Source: Wenyingzhuangia aestuarii (GTDB lineage Bacteria > Bacteroidota > Bacteroidia > Flavobacteriales > Flavobacteriaceae). From it: DNA of 64,000 nucleotides. The position numbers and the translations under genes are program-made. Position 1 is the stretch's first letter; every line of letters begins with the position of its first letter. The stretch spans positions 62,001-126,000 of the forward strand of contig NZ_JAATJG010000007.1 in the NCBI RefSeq assembly GCF_011927765.1, read 5' to 3'. Positions 26,901 to 34,132 of the stretch are shown here, piece after piece. The notes under the pieces are model-generated. The model was not told the DNA's origin and made no database searches. It saw only the letters and a list, made by a program, of their open reading frames with translations.

Positions 26901-27047
26901 CCCCTTCACTATAATGTTTGCTCCAGGTATTGGTGAGTTATCTGTGCTAGACAACACAAGCCCCGTCAGGCTATATTGTTCCTGAGCAAACACAACCATA
27001 TTAAAAAACAATAGCGTTGTTAGTGTTAAAATTTTCTTTAGTTCCAT
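23994..27047 (-). CDS. SusC/RagA-family TonB-dependent outer-membrane transporter
   Basis: A 1017-residue TonB-dependent importer for alginate oligosaccharides. Signal peptide about 1-21 (FFNMVVFAQ). A carboxypeptidase-D-like regulatory domain (about 26-95, starting SLTGLVLSS) precedes the SusC signature (LDEVIIVGYGTQKK, about 101-114). The plug domain holds VRGVGSISGG and DAASTAIYGSRGSKGVIMITTK. The C-terminal barrel ends in an aromatic strand (TISAGLNLEF). No FecI-type anti-sigma signalling domain is visible, which fits control by the local GntR protein. It is the first gene of the susC-susD-PKD-PL7-PL7 operon. Confidence 0.95.
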   Translation of the reverse strand: MELKKILTLTTLLFFNMVVFAQEQYSLTGLVLSSTDNSPIPGANIIVKGTSKGTISDFDGNYQISVQKGDIIVLSYLGFKNKEVVITDQKKLAITLDQDSDELDEVIIVGYGTQKKSHLTGAISKVKNEDLDQIAVARVDDALVGQVSGVNIQATDGGAGAAPTIRVRGVGSISGGVSPLIVVDGLPVDEDYLGSLDMNDIASFEVLKDAASTAIYGSRGSKGVIMITTKNGKEGETKFSYNTYTGIKEARQSDAYYSTVAETAAAELAATGSLSARTRYKQQIGVDTNWQDIIFDGGVITSHSLSARGGSKKTKFSTALSYLHDEGVMLTDDFKKYNFKAKIDTQVNKKFKFGVNLSPSYTETRRFDGSTHDILRQPSWLPIYHDENTIQYVDRDVYPDVKVGEYALQRHFDNYDLDADGTLIDISNTSNTNPAAKVLERERVDEKFKVYGSVYGQYDILKGLSFKTTIGGDVQYTKRKRWQGVLSNRNGASAAQLDLTNEQQIHLANENYFIYSKSIGKHDIDAVLGTSVETWKHSYETQQGVGYTSDLLKTITAATTISNYESYDYKRALLSYFGRVNYAFDNKYLFSASLRRDGVSVFGTNEKYGNFPAASFGWNIAKEDFLKDVDNLSNLKFRVSYGITGNPLVDTGDDIIDNYPSLALLNPSSAVVNDALVNSYNPINIANPDLQWERSVEINPGVDFGFFKNRISGSIDYYKRNSDQLLLDNPISSTTGFSSALVNLGEVQNEGFEFELKTRNIGLEKFKWTTTFIGSYNKNTLVNFADSNGQIQNVDTKRAAEWINIEGQPISSFYGWVVDTEIPLEYINNPYHPIGAEAQDVYVKDLNGDGIIDDEDKAKLGDPYPDFVWSLTNDFKIGNVDVSFMIQGSHGAKVRNMGDQYIFNHFNSAQDFDPATTPNQQFIKEKIFTNSIVQDASYLALRNVNIGYNFKKDVLSKLGLSKARIYASGQNLIYLTASDYTGFNPESIDNTTSTTYGYQRAGSPIYSTISAGLNLEF

Positions 27048-27176
27048 TTGTGTTAGTATTAAATTAATTAATAATAATTGGGATTATCCCCTGGTGAGAT
27101 TTGCAAGTAGAATTAACATTTATGTCTTTTCTTAGCTTCTACACCTCTTAACACACTTCACATAGATAAAATTGAT

Positions 27177-27184
27177 TACTTTTG
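27177..27184 (+). promoter_or_regulatory. -7 promoter element TACTTTTG for the antisense RNA
   Basis: A plus-strand TAnnTTTG match directed against susC. It would start RNA near 27191, about 100 nt before a strong plus-strand terminator. No -33 TTG at good spacing was found. Confidence 0.4.
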
Positions 27185-27190
27185 CGATTA

Positions 27191-27290
27191 GTATGTTAAC
27201 TTTCAGTTTGCATGCTTTAGATATTACTTCCCTTCAGAATGAAGTAATTTTCCTTTAAAGGGATGGGCGTGCACCCATCTCTTTTTTTTT
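27191..27290 (+). ncRNA. Candidate cis-antisense sRNA opposite the susC leader
   Basis: A roughly 100-nt plus-strand unit bounded by a -7 element (27177-27184) and an intrinsic terminator. Stem-loop 1 is ATTACTTC / GAAGTAAT (27223-27248, 10-nt loop). Stem-loop 2 is an 11-bp stem with one G-U pair (27257-27284, core GATGGG / CCCATC, 6-nt loop), followed by six further T. It has no reading frame of note. The arrangement resembles the antisense RNAs reported upstream of susC-type genes in Bacteroides (for example DonS of B. fragilis). The RNA itself is inferred; only the signals are seen. Confidence 0.5.
27257..27290 (+). terminator. Plus-strand intrinsic terminator inside the susC leader
   Basis: The stem AAAGGGATGGG / CCCATCTCTTT with loop CGTGCA and then a T-run. 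The T-run is on the plus strand, so it cannot terminate susC mRNA and needs a plus-strand transcript. Confidence 0.75.
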
Positions 27291-27357
27291 GATTCAAAAT
27301 TTTTAAGTTAGATAGTAAGTCATTGATTTTAAGATTATAAAAGCGTTTAGTTTTAAA

Positions 27358-27382
27358 TTGGTTTACCAGTTTGGTTTACCAA
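27358..27382. promoter_or_regulatory. Tandem GntR-type operators at the susC promoter
   Basis: Two copies 13 bp apart: TTGGTTTACCAG (27358-27369) and TTGGTTTACCAA (27371-27382). The second overlaps the -7 element read on the minus strand, so a bound protein would block RNA polymerase. Confidence 0.7.
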
Positions 27383-27410
27383 ATATATATAATAAAAACA
27401 TTATTAGCAA
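27380..27410 (-). promoter_or_regulatory. Promoter of the susC operon (TTG - 20 bp - TATATTTG)
   Basis: On the minus strand, -33 TTG at 27410-27408, a 20-bp spacer and -7 TATATTTG at 27387-27380. It fits the Bacteroidetes consensus and is overlapped by the operator pair. Confidence 0.65.
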
Positions 27411-27439
27411 CTAATAATGTTTTTTATTGATAAAAACCC

Positions 27440-27470
27440 AAAAAAAAACACATGCTAATGAGCATGTGTT
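27440..27470 (-). terminator. Intrinsic terminator of the PL6-PL17-kdgF operon
   Basis: On the minus strand the perfect 10-bp stem AACACATGCT / AGCATGTGTT with a 4-nt loop is followed by a T-run. It lies 68 bp after the kdgF stop and separates the two alginate operons. Confidence 0.88.
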
Positions 27471-27538
27471 AGTGTAAATGGTTATTTTTTTAATAAAAAA
27501 CAAGAGTTTTATTTTTTCTAATAAAATAAACAAGTGTA

Positions 27539-27916
27539 TTAAGATTCTTTATCTCCAAAATAAGAAACTCCATCTCCACTTAAAAAATCTTCTCTTACTG
27601 GGCTAAAGGTATCTATAAGCATACCTTCTTCTAAACAAACTGCACTATGCAATAAATTAGGTTCAATATACACCCCATCTCCAGCTTCTACTATTTTCTT
27701 TTCTCCATCAATTTCAAATTCAAATTTACCTGAAACACAATAAGTAGCTTGTGTATGAAAATGCTGATGTGGAGATCCTAATGCACCTTTTTCAAACTTG
27801 ACTTTTACCATCATAATTTGATTATCATATCCCAAGAATTTTCTTGATACTCCTCCACCAAGTTCTTCCCACTCCATTTCTTTTGTAATGACGTACTTTT
27901 CGCTAAATCGTTTCAT
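27539..27916 (-). CDS. kdgF: KdgF-type cupin, linearises unsaturated monouronates
   Basis: A 125-residue single-domain cupin matching KdgF, which converts the cyclic unsaturated uronate released from alginate or pectin to linear DEH. Metal ligands are visible in the first cupin motif (His50, His52, His54, Gln56 within HQHFHTQ) and His90 in PNLLH. The KdgF-specific triad Asp102-Phe104-Arg108 is present in the run DTFSPVR at exactly the numbering I recall for the characterised Yersinia enzyme. It lies 10 bp after the PL17 gene that makes its substrate. No signal peptide is visible, so it is cytosolic. Confidence 0.9.
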   Translation of the reverse strand: MKRFSEKYVITKEMEWEELGGGVSRKFLGYDNQIMMVKVKFEKGALGSPHQHFHTQATYCVSGKFEFEIDGEKKIVEAGDGVYIEPNLLHSAVCLEEGMLIDTFSPVREDFLSGDGVSYFGDKES

Positions 27917-27926
27917 TTTTTAAAAT

Positions 27927-30176
27927 TTATTTTGTTTGTTGATAATGATAAGCTCCTTTCCAATTGAACTCTTTATCTTTAATTTTTAATGTATGTTGTT
28001 TTGTTTTATCTGATGTATTGTTTGCAATAATAAGCACATCTACAACTCCTTCTGTGGTTTTAAAAGTTACTGCTGTATAATCATCACTATCATACACCAC
28101 TTCTAAATTTTCTATATGGCTTTTAGAATCTACCGAAAATTCTGATACATAACTATAAGATCCGTGAGGCTCTATAATAGATGCAAAAACCGTATTAGAT
28201 TCATTATTTCTTCTGATCATAAAACCAGCATCTCTTCTTAAATTAAACTCAGAATCGTTGGCACCAATTCTTGTAAACAACAACTCATCATTAGCTTGAA
28301 CTGTAGAAGTAATTGTGTAAAAATTGTTTTTGTTTAAAAAGGACACTTTACTAATAGCTTCTTTAGAAGCTCCTTTTCCTTCTAACCATAGGTGCTGATA
28401 TCCATTTTCCTCTCCTAAAGGATTTAATACCTGGGGTAGGCTGTATATAAAATTTGTACTGATAATTTGTCCTTTAAAATAAACTGGTAAATCATATTGA
28501 TTCTGTTCTTTAGAACTTACTTTCATTAGATCTAACACAAAAGGTTTAGCCAAACTAGGAACTTTAATAATTGCCATAGTTCTATGCAATAACGTATTTG
28601 AATATGCATTCGTTTCTTTTGAGCTAACTATCTGTATATTTTGATGACTATCATCATAAAAAAACAAATCTGAATGGTGTTGACTTCCAATTTCATATTT
28701 ACCTTTAAAATGAGATTGCTGATTTTGAGTAATGGTATTATGAGCAATAGTTTGCTTTGCCCATGTTTTATTTTCTTTTAAATAGTTACCACCTCCTTTT
28801 TGTTCTATGTTTACAAATCTTGCCAATCCGTAATCTTGAATAATTTCAGTTCCTTTTTCGTATAATGAATAAGAAAGCTTATCATAATGTCCGTGGCTAG
28901 AACCTTGTGCTGCGTATTTAAATACCAGAGTTAAATCTTCGTTTCCATAACGCAATACTCCTACTCCTCCTTGTTTCCCATTAGGTCCATCTGATAAATT
29001 GATAGATTTTTTTTGGAATGGTTTTGCTTTTTGATCGCGGATAGCTACGGCTGCAGACAAACCTGAATCATCTAACAAAACTCTATCTTGTTTTTGTACA
29101 ATGCTTAACAATTGTGGATTTAACCCTCCATAGTAATATGCAACATCTACTGCTGTAACTAATTCTCTAGAGTAATAAGACATTCCTTTTTGCCCATCAT
29201 TTAAGGGAAAAAAATCTCCGTTTGCATCCGTTAAATTTAAAAGTGCACTTACAGATTTTAACAATACTCCCTCTTTAAATTCAAATATTTTTAAATCTGG
29301 TTTTACATTTTCTAAAGCTTCTGCAAATACTAAAAAAGGATACATAGCGTAGCGTTGGTAATAAGGACCTTCTGTATAATATCCGTCCGGAGAAAAAGGC
29401 TCATCTATATTGGCTAAAAAACCAGCCTTTTGACCTTCTGTTTTTATAAATCCACCATCGTTGTCTTTGGCTCCAACTTCCAATCCATCATCTTTTATTC
29501 CGTATAAAGCTCTTTCTATTAATTCTTCATCATTCATCACCAAACCAATCATACCAACAGCTGCATTACCCCATGTACTATGGTTGTGCACTCTGTTAAA
29601 AAATTGTGGATTGTCTACAGAAATATAATCTGCAAAAGGTCTGAATAAATTCTTTTCTAGTTTTTTTCGTTCTTTTTTAGACAACCAATCATACACACAA
29701 TCGTATGCTTGACTTACGTAAACCAACCAATTAGAATCGTTTAAGCATTGCCAAAATAATTTTCCTCTAGCGTAAGATCTTGTTTGTGGATGTGCAGGCA
29801 AACCTTTATACATTTTTTCGTATTGAAATAACATATCTCTTACGTAAACAGCATACTTTTCGTCTTGTAAAATCTGAAATAACACTCCAGCTTTTTGCAA
29901 CATTAAAAAGTTTCTTTTATGTCTCTCGTGCGTGTATCCACCAGAATAATCTTTAGGGATTGGAGTTTCAATACCCAACTCAATTTCTGCATCTACCTCA
30001 GCCTTTACCAAAGCTAAACTTTTATCAAAAAGAGGTACATTTCCTAGTTCTTGCCTAATTTTTTGAACACCTGATTTTGTTAATATTAAACTAGGATGCT
30101 CTTGAGCATTTAGTTTTACAGATGTTAAACATCCTATAAAAACTAGCACTAAAACTATGTTGTACTTCAATTTCAT
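27927..30176 (-). CDS. PL17 oligoalginate lyase (heparinase II/III-like)
   Basis: A 749-residue exo-acting oligoalginate lyase that releases unsaturated monouronate. Signal peptide about 1-24 (ending LNAQ), so periplasmic. An (alpha/alpha) toroid domain (about 30-380) carries NRVHNHSTWGNAA, with Asn198-His199 aligning with the catalytic Asn-His of Alg17c, and DGYYTEGPYYQRYAMYP (264-280) with the probable catalytic Tyr. The C-terminal heparinase II/III beta domain (about 400-740) contains SSHGHYDKLS with a Zn-type His. It follows the PL6 gene by 21 bp and is followed by kdgF. Confidence 0.94.
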   Translation of the reverse strand: MKLKYNIVLVLVFIGCLTSVKLNAQEHPSLILTKSGVQKIRQELGNVPLFDKSLALVKAEVDAEIELGIETPIPKDYSGGYTHERHKRNFLMLQKAGVLFQILQDEKYAVYVRDMLFQYEKMYKGLPAHPQTRSYARGKLFWQCLNDSNWLVYVSQAYDCVYDWLSKKERKKLEKNLFRPFADYISVDNPQFFNRVHNHSTWGNAAVGMIGLVMNDEELIERALYGIKDDGLEVGAKDNDGGFIKTEGQKAGFLANIDEPFSPDGYYTEGPYYQRYAMYPFLVFAEALENVKPDLKIFEFKEGVLLKSVSALLNLTDANGDFFPLNDGQKGMSYYSRELVTAVDVAYYYGGLNPQLLSIVQKQDRVLLDDSGLSAAVAIRDQKAKPFQKKSINLSDGPNGKQGGVGVLRYGNEDLTLVFKYAAQGSSHGHYDKLSYSLYEKGTEIIQDYGLARFVNIEQKGGGNYLKENKTWAKQTIAHNTITQNQQSHFKGKYEIGSQHHSDLFFYDDSHQNIQIVSSKETNAYSNTLLHRTMAIIKVPSLAKPFVLDLMKVSSKEQNQYDLPVYFKGQIISTNFIYSLPQVLNPLGEENGYQHLWLEGKGASKEAISKVSFLNKNNFYTITSTVQANDELLFTRIGANDSEFNLRRDAGFMIRRNNESNTVFASIIEPHGSYSYVSEFSVDSKSHIENLEVVYDSDDYTAVTFKTTEGVVDVLIIANNTSDKTKQHTLKIKDKEFNWKGAYHYQQTK

Positions 30177-30197
30177 ACTTGTTAATTTTATCTGTTA

Positions 30198-32522
30198 TTA
30201 TTGTTTAACTCCTAAATCTTGACGATCTGTTCCTTTATTTTTTAAAGGAGATGTAGCAGACAATGTATAGTTTTCTGTTAATTTTGGATCTAATTTCCAT
30301 ACATTTTTAACATCGTACTTTTCGTCTCCTGTAATATTTAAATCTCCAGATTTGTAAAAATTATTATTGTAAACTTCTACGACAGGCTCTCCAACTACCA
30401 AATGCATGTTTACACCTTTACTATTCTTAAAAATATTGTTTTTAATTTGAGCTTTTTGAACTCCGTATAATGTAATGGCAGATTTAGCTTTGTTTCTTTT
30501 GTTGTTACCTACATTATCAAAAACTGAATTTTCTAATTCTAAGAAAGGTCCATAAGTACTTTCATCTGTTCCCCCTCTGTATAAGTTAAGAACTGTACCT
30601 CCTACATTTTTATAAATATTGTTCTTTAAAATTACATATTCTGCGTTGTAAATTCCAATATCATCTGTTTCTTTATCTAAAGCCATAATAGATCCAGTTA
30701 CATCGTTAAACTTAGAATTGGTAATGCTAATAGTATCTGCAAATGTGTTTTTATACACTTTAACAGCATCAAAAGCATAATTGATATCTAGATTTAGAAA
30801 ATCACAATTATCTACTAATAATTTATAGTTTGTATTCATAGAATATTTACTTGTTGATATTACTGAATTCCCAGTATCATCTGGTGAATTTTTACCATCA
30901 ATTTGTAAACCTTCTAACTGTAATGCTCCATTGTTTTGAATTTGAAACAACACCTTTTTTTCGAAAAGAACTAATGGCTTTTTAGCTCCAGAAGATTTTA
31001 CGGTTAACGGATGTGTTACAGCTACTGTTTTATTAACTATATAAGTTTCATTTTCATCTAACTCTAATACATCTCCAGCCTGACTGTTTATAGCAGCCTC
31101 TATTAATGTATTTAATCCTGCCTTTACTTTGATTGTATTCCCAGAGGCAAAAGCAACATCTTTATCTTTTTTAGGATACCAAGAAACTCCTGTTTCTGCT
31201 TTTGAAACCATTTCTTTAATTGTTGCTCCAACATTTAAAGATTCGTCTTTAGGAACTAATAGTCCTAATTTATTTTTAACCAACACTAACTTTTCTTTTC
31301 TAAAACCATCATTGGTTAAAGGCTTTATATTTGGGCTAATAATATTGTTGGTAAAAGCAATTCCACTAATATCATCGTAAGCTGTAAAAACATTGTCTTT
31401 ATTCTCGTTGTAAAAAATATTATTTTGTACAATAGAACTTTCTGGAGTTGCACTTCTTTCAGCATCGCTACCTGCACATAACTGTACGTTGTCACAGTTA
31501 ATAAATGTGTTGTTTACAACCTTAGCATCTTTTACTTGGTGATAACGATTGATTTTTGAATTAGGTACTCCGTTCATAATTACAAAAGCTCCTCTAAATC
31601 TATTTCCTGTTAAACCAATAGCATAATTATTTACAACAGTTTGTTGTCCGTTAATAACTCTAATTCCACCTGTACATGCTTTTTGATTTCCAATAAATAC
31701 ATTTCCTTCTACCCAAGTTTCATTACCATGTCTCATGGTTAAGGTACCTCTACACTCATAAAAAACATTGTTTTTATATACATTTTGACATGATTTGTTA
31801 GAAATATTTTCATGCTCACCATTACATCTGTCAAAAAAGTTGTTTTCTACTATTGTTTTAGAATTTGTTAAAGAATAGTGACTTGTACCGATACGTAAAG
31901 TTTCTCCTCCATTAGCTCCTAAAACAGCTCTTGGTCCAAAATAATTATGATCTATTCTATGATTATTTTCTTGACTTTCTTTGCTATTTAAACGAACAAT
32001 CATGGTAACACCTTTGGTATTCTTTCCTTGTAAATGGTTATGATCTACACGGTTATTTTTTCCATACAATGCCAACCAAGTTTCAGTATCATGTCTTTCT
32101 GGATTGTTGTAGCTATCAATTACACATTCTGTTAATCTACAGTTGTTTGCTAATGTTTTGCTGTCTTTTCTAAAAGAAATTACTTCTGTAGTTGGTGTAA
32201 ATCCGTTTTTAAAAACCAATCCTTTAATCACTAAATGACTACCCGCAATTCTTAAATTGGAATTTCCTTCTAAAGTTACTTTTCCGCTTTCTTCTGCTCT
32301 TAATACAATTGGATTTTCTGCAGTTCCGTTTGCTTCAAACAAAAGTTCTGCATTTTCCCAAACTCCATTTGCTAATACAATTTCATCACCTGGTTTTGCT
32401 TCCGAAACTTTTTGATGAAAGGCTTCCACCGTTTTTATGATATTTAAATTGTCTGATTTTCCTGACTTACATGCCAGCAACATTATACTAGCTAATACTA
32501 AAAAATATTTAATTTTATACAT
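30198..32522 (-). CDS. PL6 alginate lyase, two-domain lipoprotein
   Basis: A 774-residue polysaccharide lyase family 6 (chondroitinase B-like) enzyme. Signal with lipobox LLAC (Cys18). The N-terminal right-handed beta-helix domain (about 28-430) has Asn204, Glu236, Glu238 (calcium site) and Lys243/Arg264 (base/acid) in the same spacing as N181, E213, E215, K220 and R241 that I recall for AlyGC. A second beta-helix domain follows (about 450-774), as in the two-domain PL6 type. The frame extends to 32558, but that part is the operator sequence itself, so the ATG at 32522 (MYKIKYFLVL) is the start. Confidence 0.94.
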   Translation of the reverse strand: MYKIKYFLVLASIMLLACKSGKSDNLNIIKTVEAFHQKVSEAKPGDEIVLANGVWENAELLFEANGTAENPIVLRAEESGKVTLEGNSNLRIAGSHLVIKGLVFKNGFTPTTEVISFRKDSKTLANNCRLTECVIDSYNNPERHDTETWLALYGKNNRVDHNHLQGKNTKGVTMIVRLNSKESQENNHRIDHNYFGPRAVLGANGGETLRIGTSHYSLTNSKTIVENNFFDRCNGEHENISNKSCQNVYKNNVFYECRGTLTMRHGNETWVEGNVFIGNQKACTGGIRVINGQQTVVNNYAIGLTGNRFRGAFVIMNGVPNSKINRYHQVKDAKVVNNTFINCDNVQLCAGSDAERSATPESSIVQNNIFYNENKDNVFTAYDDISGIAFTNNIISPNIKPLTNDGFRKEKLVLVKNKLGLLVPKDESLNVGATIKEMVSKAETGVSWYPKKDKDVAFASGNTIKVKAGLNTLIEAAINSQAGDVLELDENETYIVNKTVAVTHPLTVKSSGAKKPLVLFEKKVLFQIQNNGALQLEGLQIDGKNSPDDTGNSVISTSKYSMNTNYKLLVDNCDFLNLDINYAFDAVKVYKNTFADTISITNSKFNDVTGSIMALDKETDDIGIYNAEYVILKNNIYKNVGGTVLNLYRGGTDESTYGPFLELENSVFDNVGNNKRNKAKSAITLYGVQKAQIKNNIFKNSKGVNMHLVVGEPVVEVYNNNFYKSGDLNITGDEKYDVKNVWKLDPKLTENYTLSATSPLKNKGTDRQDLGVKQ

Positions 32523-32533
32523 AATGAGATAAA

Positions 32534-32558
32534 TTGGTTTACCAAATTGGTTTACCAA
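32534..32558. promoter_or_regulatory. Tandem GntR-type operators at the PL6 promoter
   Basis: Two identical sites TTGGTTTACCAA (32534-32545 and 32547-32558), 13 bp apart like the pair at susC. The nearer one starts 11 bp upstream of the PL6 start codon and the farther one overlaps the -7 element. Confidence 0.72.
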
Positions 32559-32563
32559 ATATA
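32556..32563 (-). promoter_or_regulatory. -7 promoter element TATATTTG of the PL6-PL17-kdgF operon
   Basis: Identical to the susC -7 element and in the same register with the operator. The predicted start lies about 27 nt before the ATG. No clear -33 TTG is visible. Confidence 0.6.
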
Positions 32564-32650
32564 TCTATTTACATTGATTAAAAAAAATATTCTATTACAT
32601 TTTATACGAAAGTGATAACAATACAAACAAAACATTGAATAATAAGCAAT

Positions 32651-32681
32651 AAAAAGGCCGAAGAAAAATCTTCGGCCTAGT
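32651..32681 (-). terminator. Intrinsic terminator after cca
   Basis: On the minus strand, GGCCGAAGA / TCTTCGGCC with a short loop is followed by TTTTTATTG. It insulates the alginate locus from the housekeeping genes upstream. Confidence 0.9.
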
Positions 32682-32704
32682 TGTATGATCCTAAAAATTA
32701 AACG

Positions 32705-34132
32705 TTACACTTTAGCTTGTAAGCCTAATTTTTCTCCTCTTTTTAGCATTAGTTGAAAAGCTTGATCGTAATCATTTGGAATAACTCCATCCAATATAGC
32801 TTCTTTAATATAGTCTTTTATTTGACCAATTTCTCTACACGGTTTTAAGTCAAACGTATTCATAATAATTTCTCCACTAATTGGAGGTTCAAAATTACGA
32901 ACCTTATCTCTTTCCTCTACTTCTTTAATTTTGTTTCTAACCAATTTAAAGTTGTTGTGATAACGTTTAAATTTGTTAGGATTTTTAGTAGTAATATCAG
33001 CTTCACACAAAGTCATTAAACTTTCAATATCATCACCAGCATCAAACACCAATCTACGAATGGCAGAATCTGTAACTTCTGATGCCAACACAATAGGTCT
33101 AGAACTTAACAATACCATTTTTTGAACAAACTTCATTTTATTGTTCAACGGTAGTTTTAATCTTTTAAATAATTTGTAAGCCATTTTAGAGCCTACAAAT
33201 TCATGATTATGAAACGTCCATCCTACTTTTTTAGAAAAACGTTTGGTAGGTGCTTTTCCTATATCGTGTAACAAAGCTGCCCAACGCAACCAAACATCAT
33301 CTGTATTTTTAGAAATATTATCTACCACCTCTAACGTGTGATAAAAATTATCTTTATGTTTTTGTCCTTCTACTTCTTGTACTCCTTTTAAGTCGGTTAA
33401 CTCTGGTAAAATTTGTTGTAACAAACTTGTACGCTCTAAATGTAAAAAACCAATAGATGGAACTGGAGCTTCTAATATTTTATTAACCTCTACCATTACT
33501 CTTTCACGAGTAATAATTTTTAAGCGTTCTGCATTTTTAGAAATAGCCTCTAAGGATTCTTTTTCTATTTGAAAATTTAACTGCGTAGCAAAACGGATAG
33601 CTCTCATCATTCTTAAAGGATCATCAGAATAAGTAATATCTGGATCTAAAGGAGTTCTAATTATTTTAGCTTGTAAATCATCAACACCGTTAAAAGGATC
33701 TAACAATGCTCCTAAAGAATTTTGATTTAAAGAAATTGCCAAAGCATTAATGGTAAAATCTCTTCTGTTTTGATCGTCTTTTAGTGTCCCTTCTTCTACT
33801 TGTGGATTTCTACTATCTTCTGAATACGACTCTTTTCTAGCTCCTACAAACTCAATTTCTATGTCTTGATATCTTAACATAGCCGTTCCATAGGTTTTAA
33901 AAACCTGAACTTTGGGTTTGCTTGGTAACAAATCTGCTACTTTTAAAGCCAAGTCTATTCCACTACCAATAGCAACAACATCAATATCTTTTGCAGTTCC
34001 ACGTTCCAAAATAAAATCACGCACAAAACCACCAATTACATAAGCATCTACTTCTAGTTCTTTGGCTGCTTGGGTAATATATTCAAAAACGGGATGTTGT
34101 ATTGCTGGGCTGTAGTTCTCTAAAATTCGCAT
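32705..34132 (-). CDS. cca: CCA tRNA nucleotidyltransferase (HD-domain type)
   Basis: A 475-residue class II nucleotidyltransferase that builds or repairs the 3' CCA of tRNA. Active-site pattern: YVIGGFVRDFILERGTAKDIDVVAIGSG (GGxVRD and DxD, about residues 32-57), then RRDFTINALA, DDPLRMMRAIRFATQL and ERVMVE. An HD domain follows (LRWAALLHDIGKAPT, about 284-298), a common fusion in bacteria that gives phosphatase/phosphodiesterase activity. Its ATG overlaps the stop of tsaC by one base (TAATG), so the two are co-translated. A strong terminator follows. Confidence 0.94.
   Translation of the reverse strand: MRILENYSPAIQHPVFEYITQAAKELEVDAYVIGGFVRDFILERGTAKDIDVVAIGSGIDLALKVADLLPSKPKVQVFKTYGTAMLRYQDIEIEFVGARKESYSEDSRNPQVEEGTLKDDQNRRDFTINALAISLNQNSLGALLDPFNGVDDLQAKIIRTPLDPDITYSDDPLRMMRAIRFATQLNFQIEKESLEAISKNAERLKIITRERVMVEVNKILEAPVPSIGFLHLERTSLLQQILPELTDLKGVQEVEGQKHKDNFYHTLEVVDNISKNTDDVWLRWAALLHDIGKAPTKRFSKKVGWTFHNHEFVGSKMAYKLFKRLKLPLNNKMKFVQKMVLLSSRPIVLASEVTDSAIRRLVFDAGDDIESLMTLCEADITTKNPNKFKRYHNNFKLVRNKIKEVEERDKVRNFEPPISGEIIMNTFDLKPCREIGQIKDYIKEAILDGVIPNDYDQAFQLMLKRGEKLGLQAKV

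Larger units (their letters stand above)
27048..27373 (-). other. Long 5' leader of the susC transcript
   Basis: If transcription starts about 7 nt after the -7 element at 27380-27387, the susC mRNA has a leader of about 325 nt with no coding sequence I can support. It contains stem-loops at 27257-27284 and 27223-27248 (both also form on the plus strand) and the palindrome-like GGGATTATCCC near 27090. The segment from about 27191 to 27290 lies opposite a candidate antisense RNA. No known riboswitch was recognised. Confidence 0.5.

Noticed and set aside
23994-27047. ECF sigma / anti-sigma control through the SusC protein
   Set aside because: The N-terminal part has only the carboxypeptidase-like domain; no signalling (STN) domain and no sigma or anti-sigma gene nearby.
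27048-27373. A riboswitch or small leader peptide in the susC leader
   Set aside because: No known riboswitch core recognised and no convincing short reading frame with a start; the antisense RNA explanation fits the plus-strand terminator better.
27440-27470. Palindromic repeat near susC considered as a CRISPR repeat or attachment site
   Set aside because: It is a single copy followed by a T-run on the minus strand, a normal terminator.
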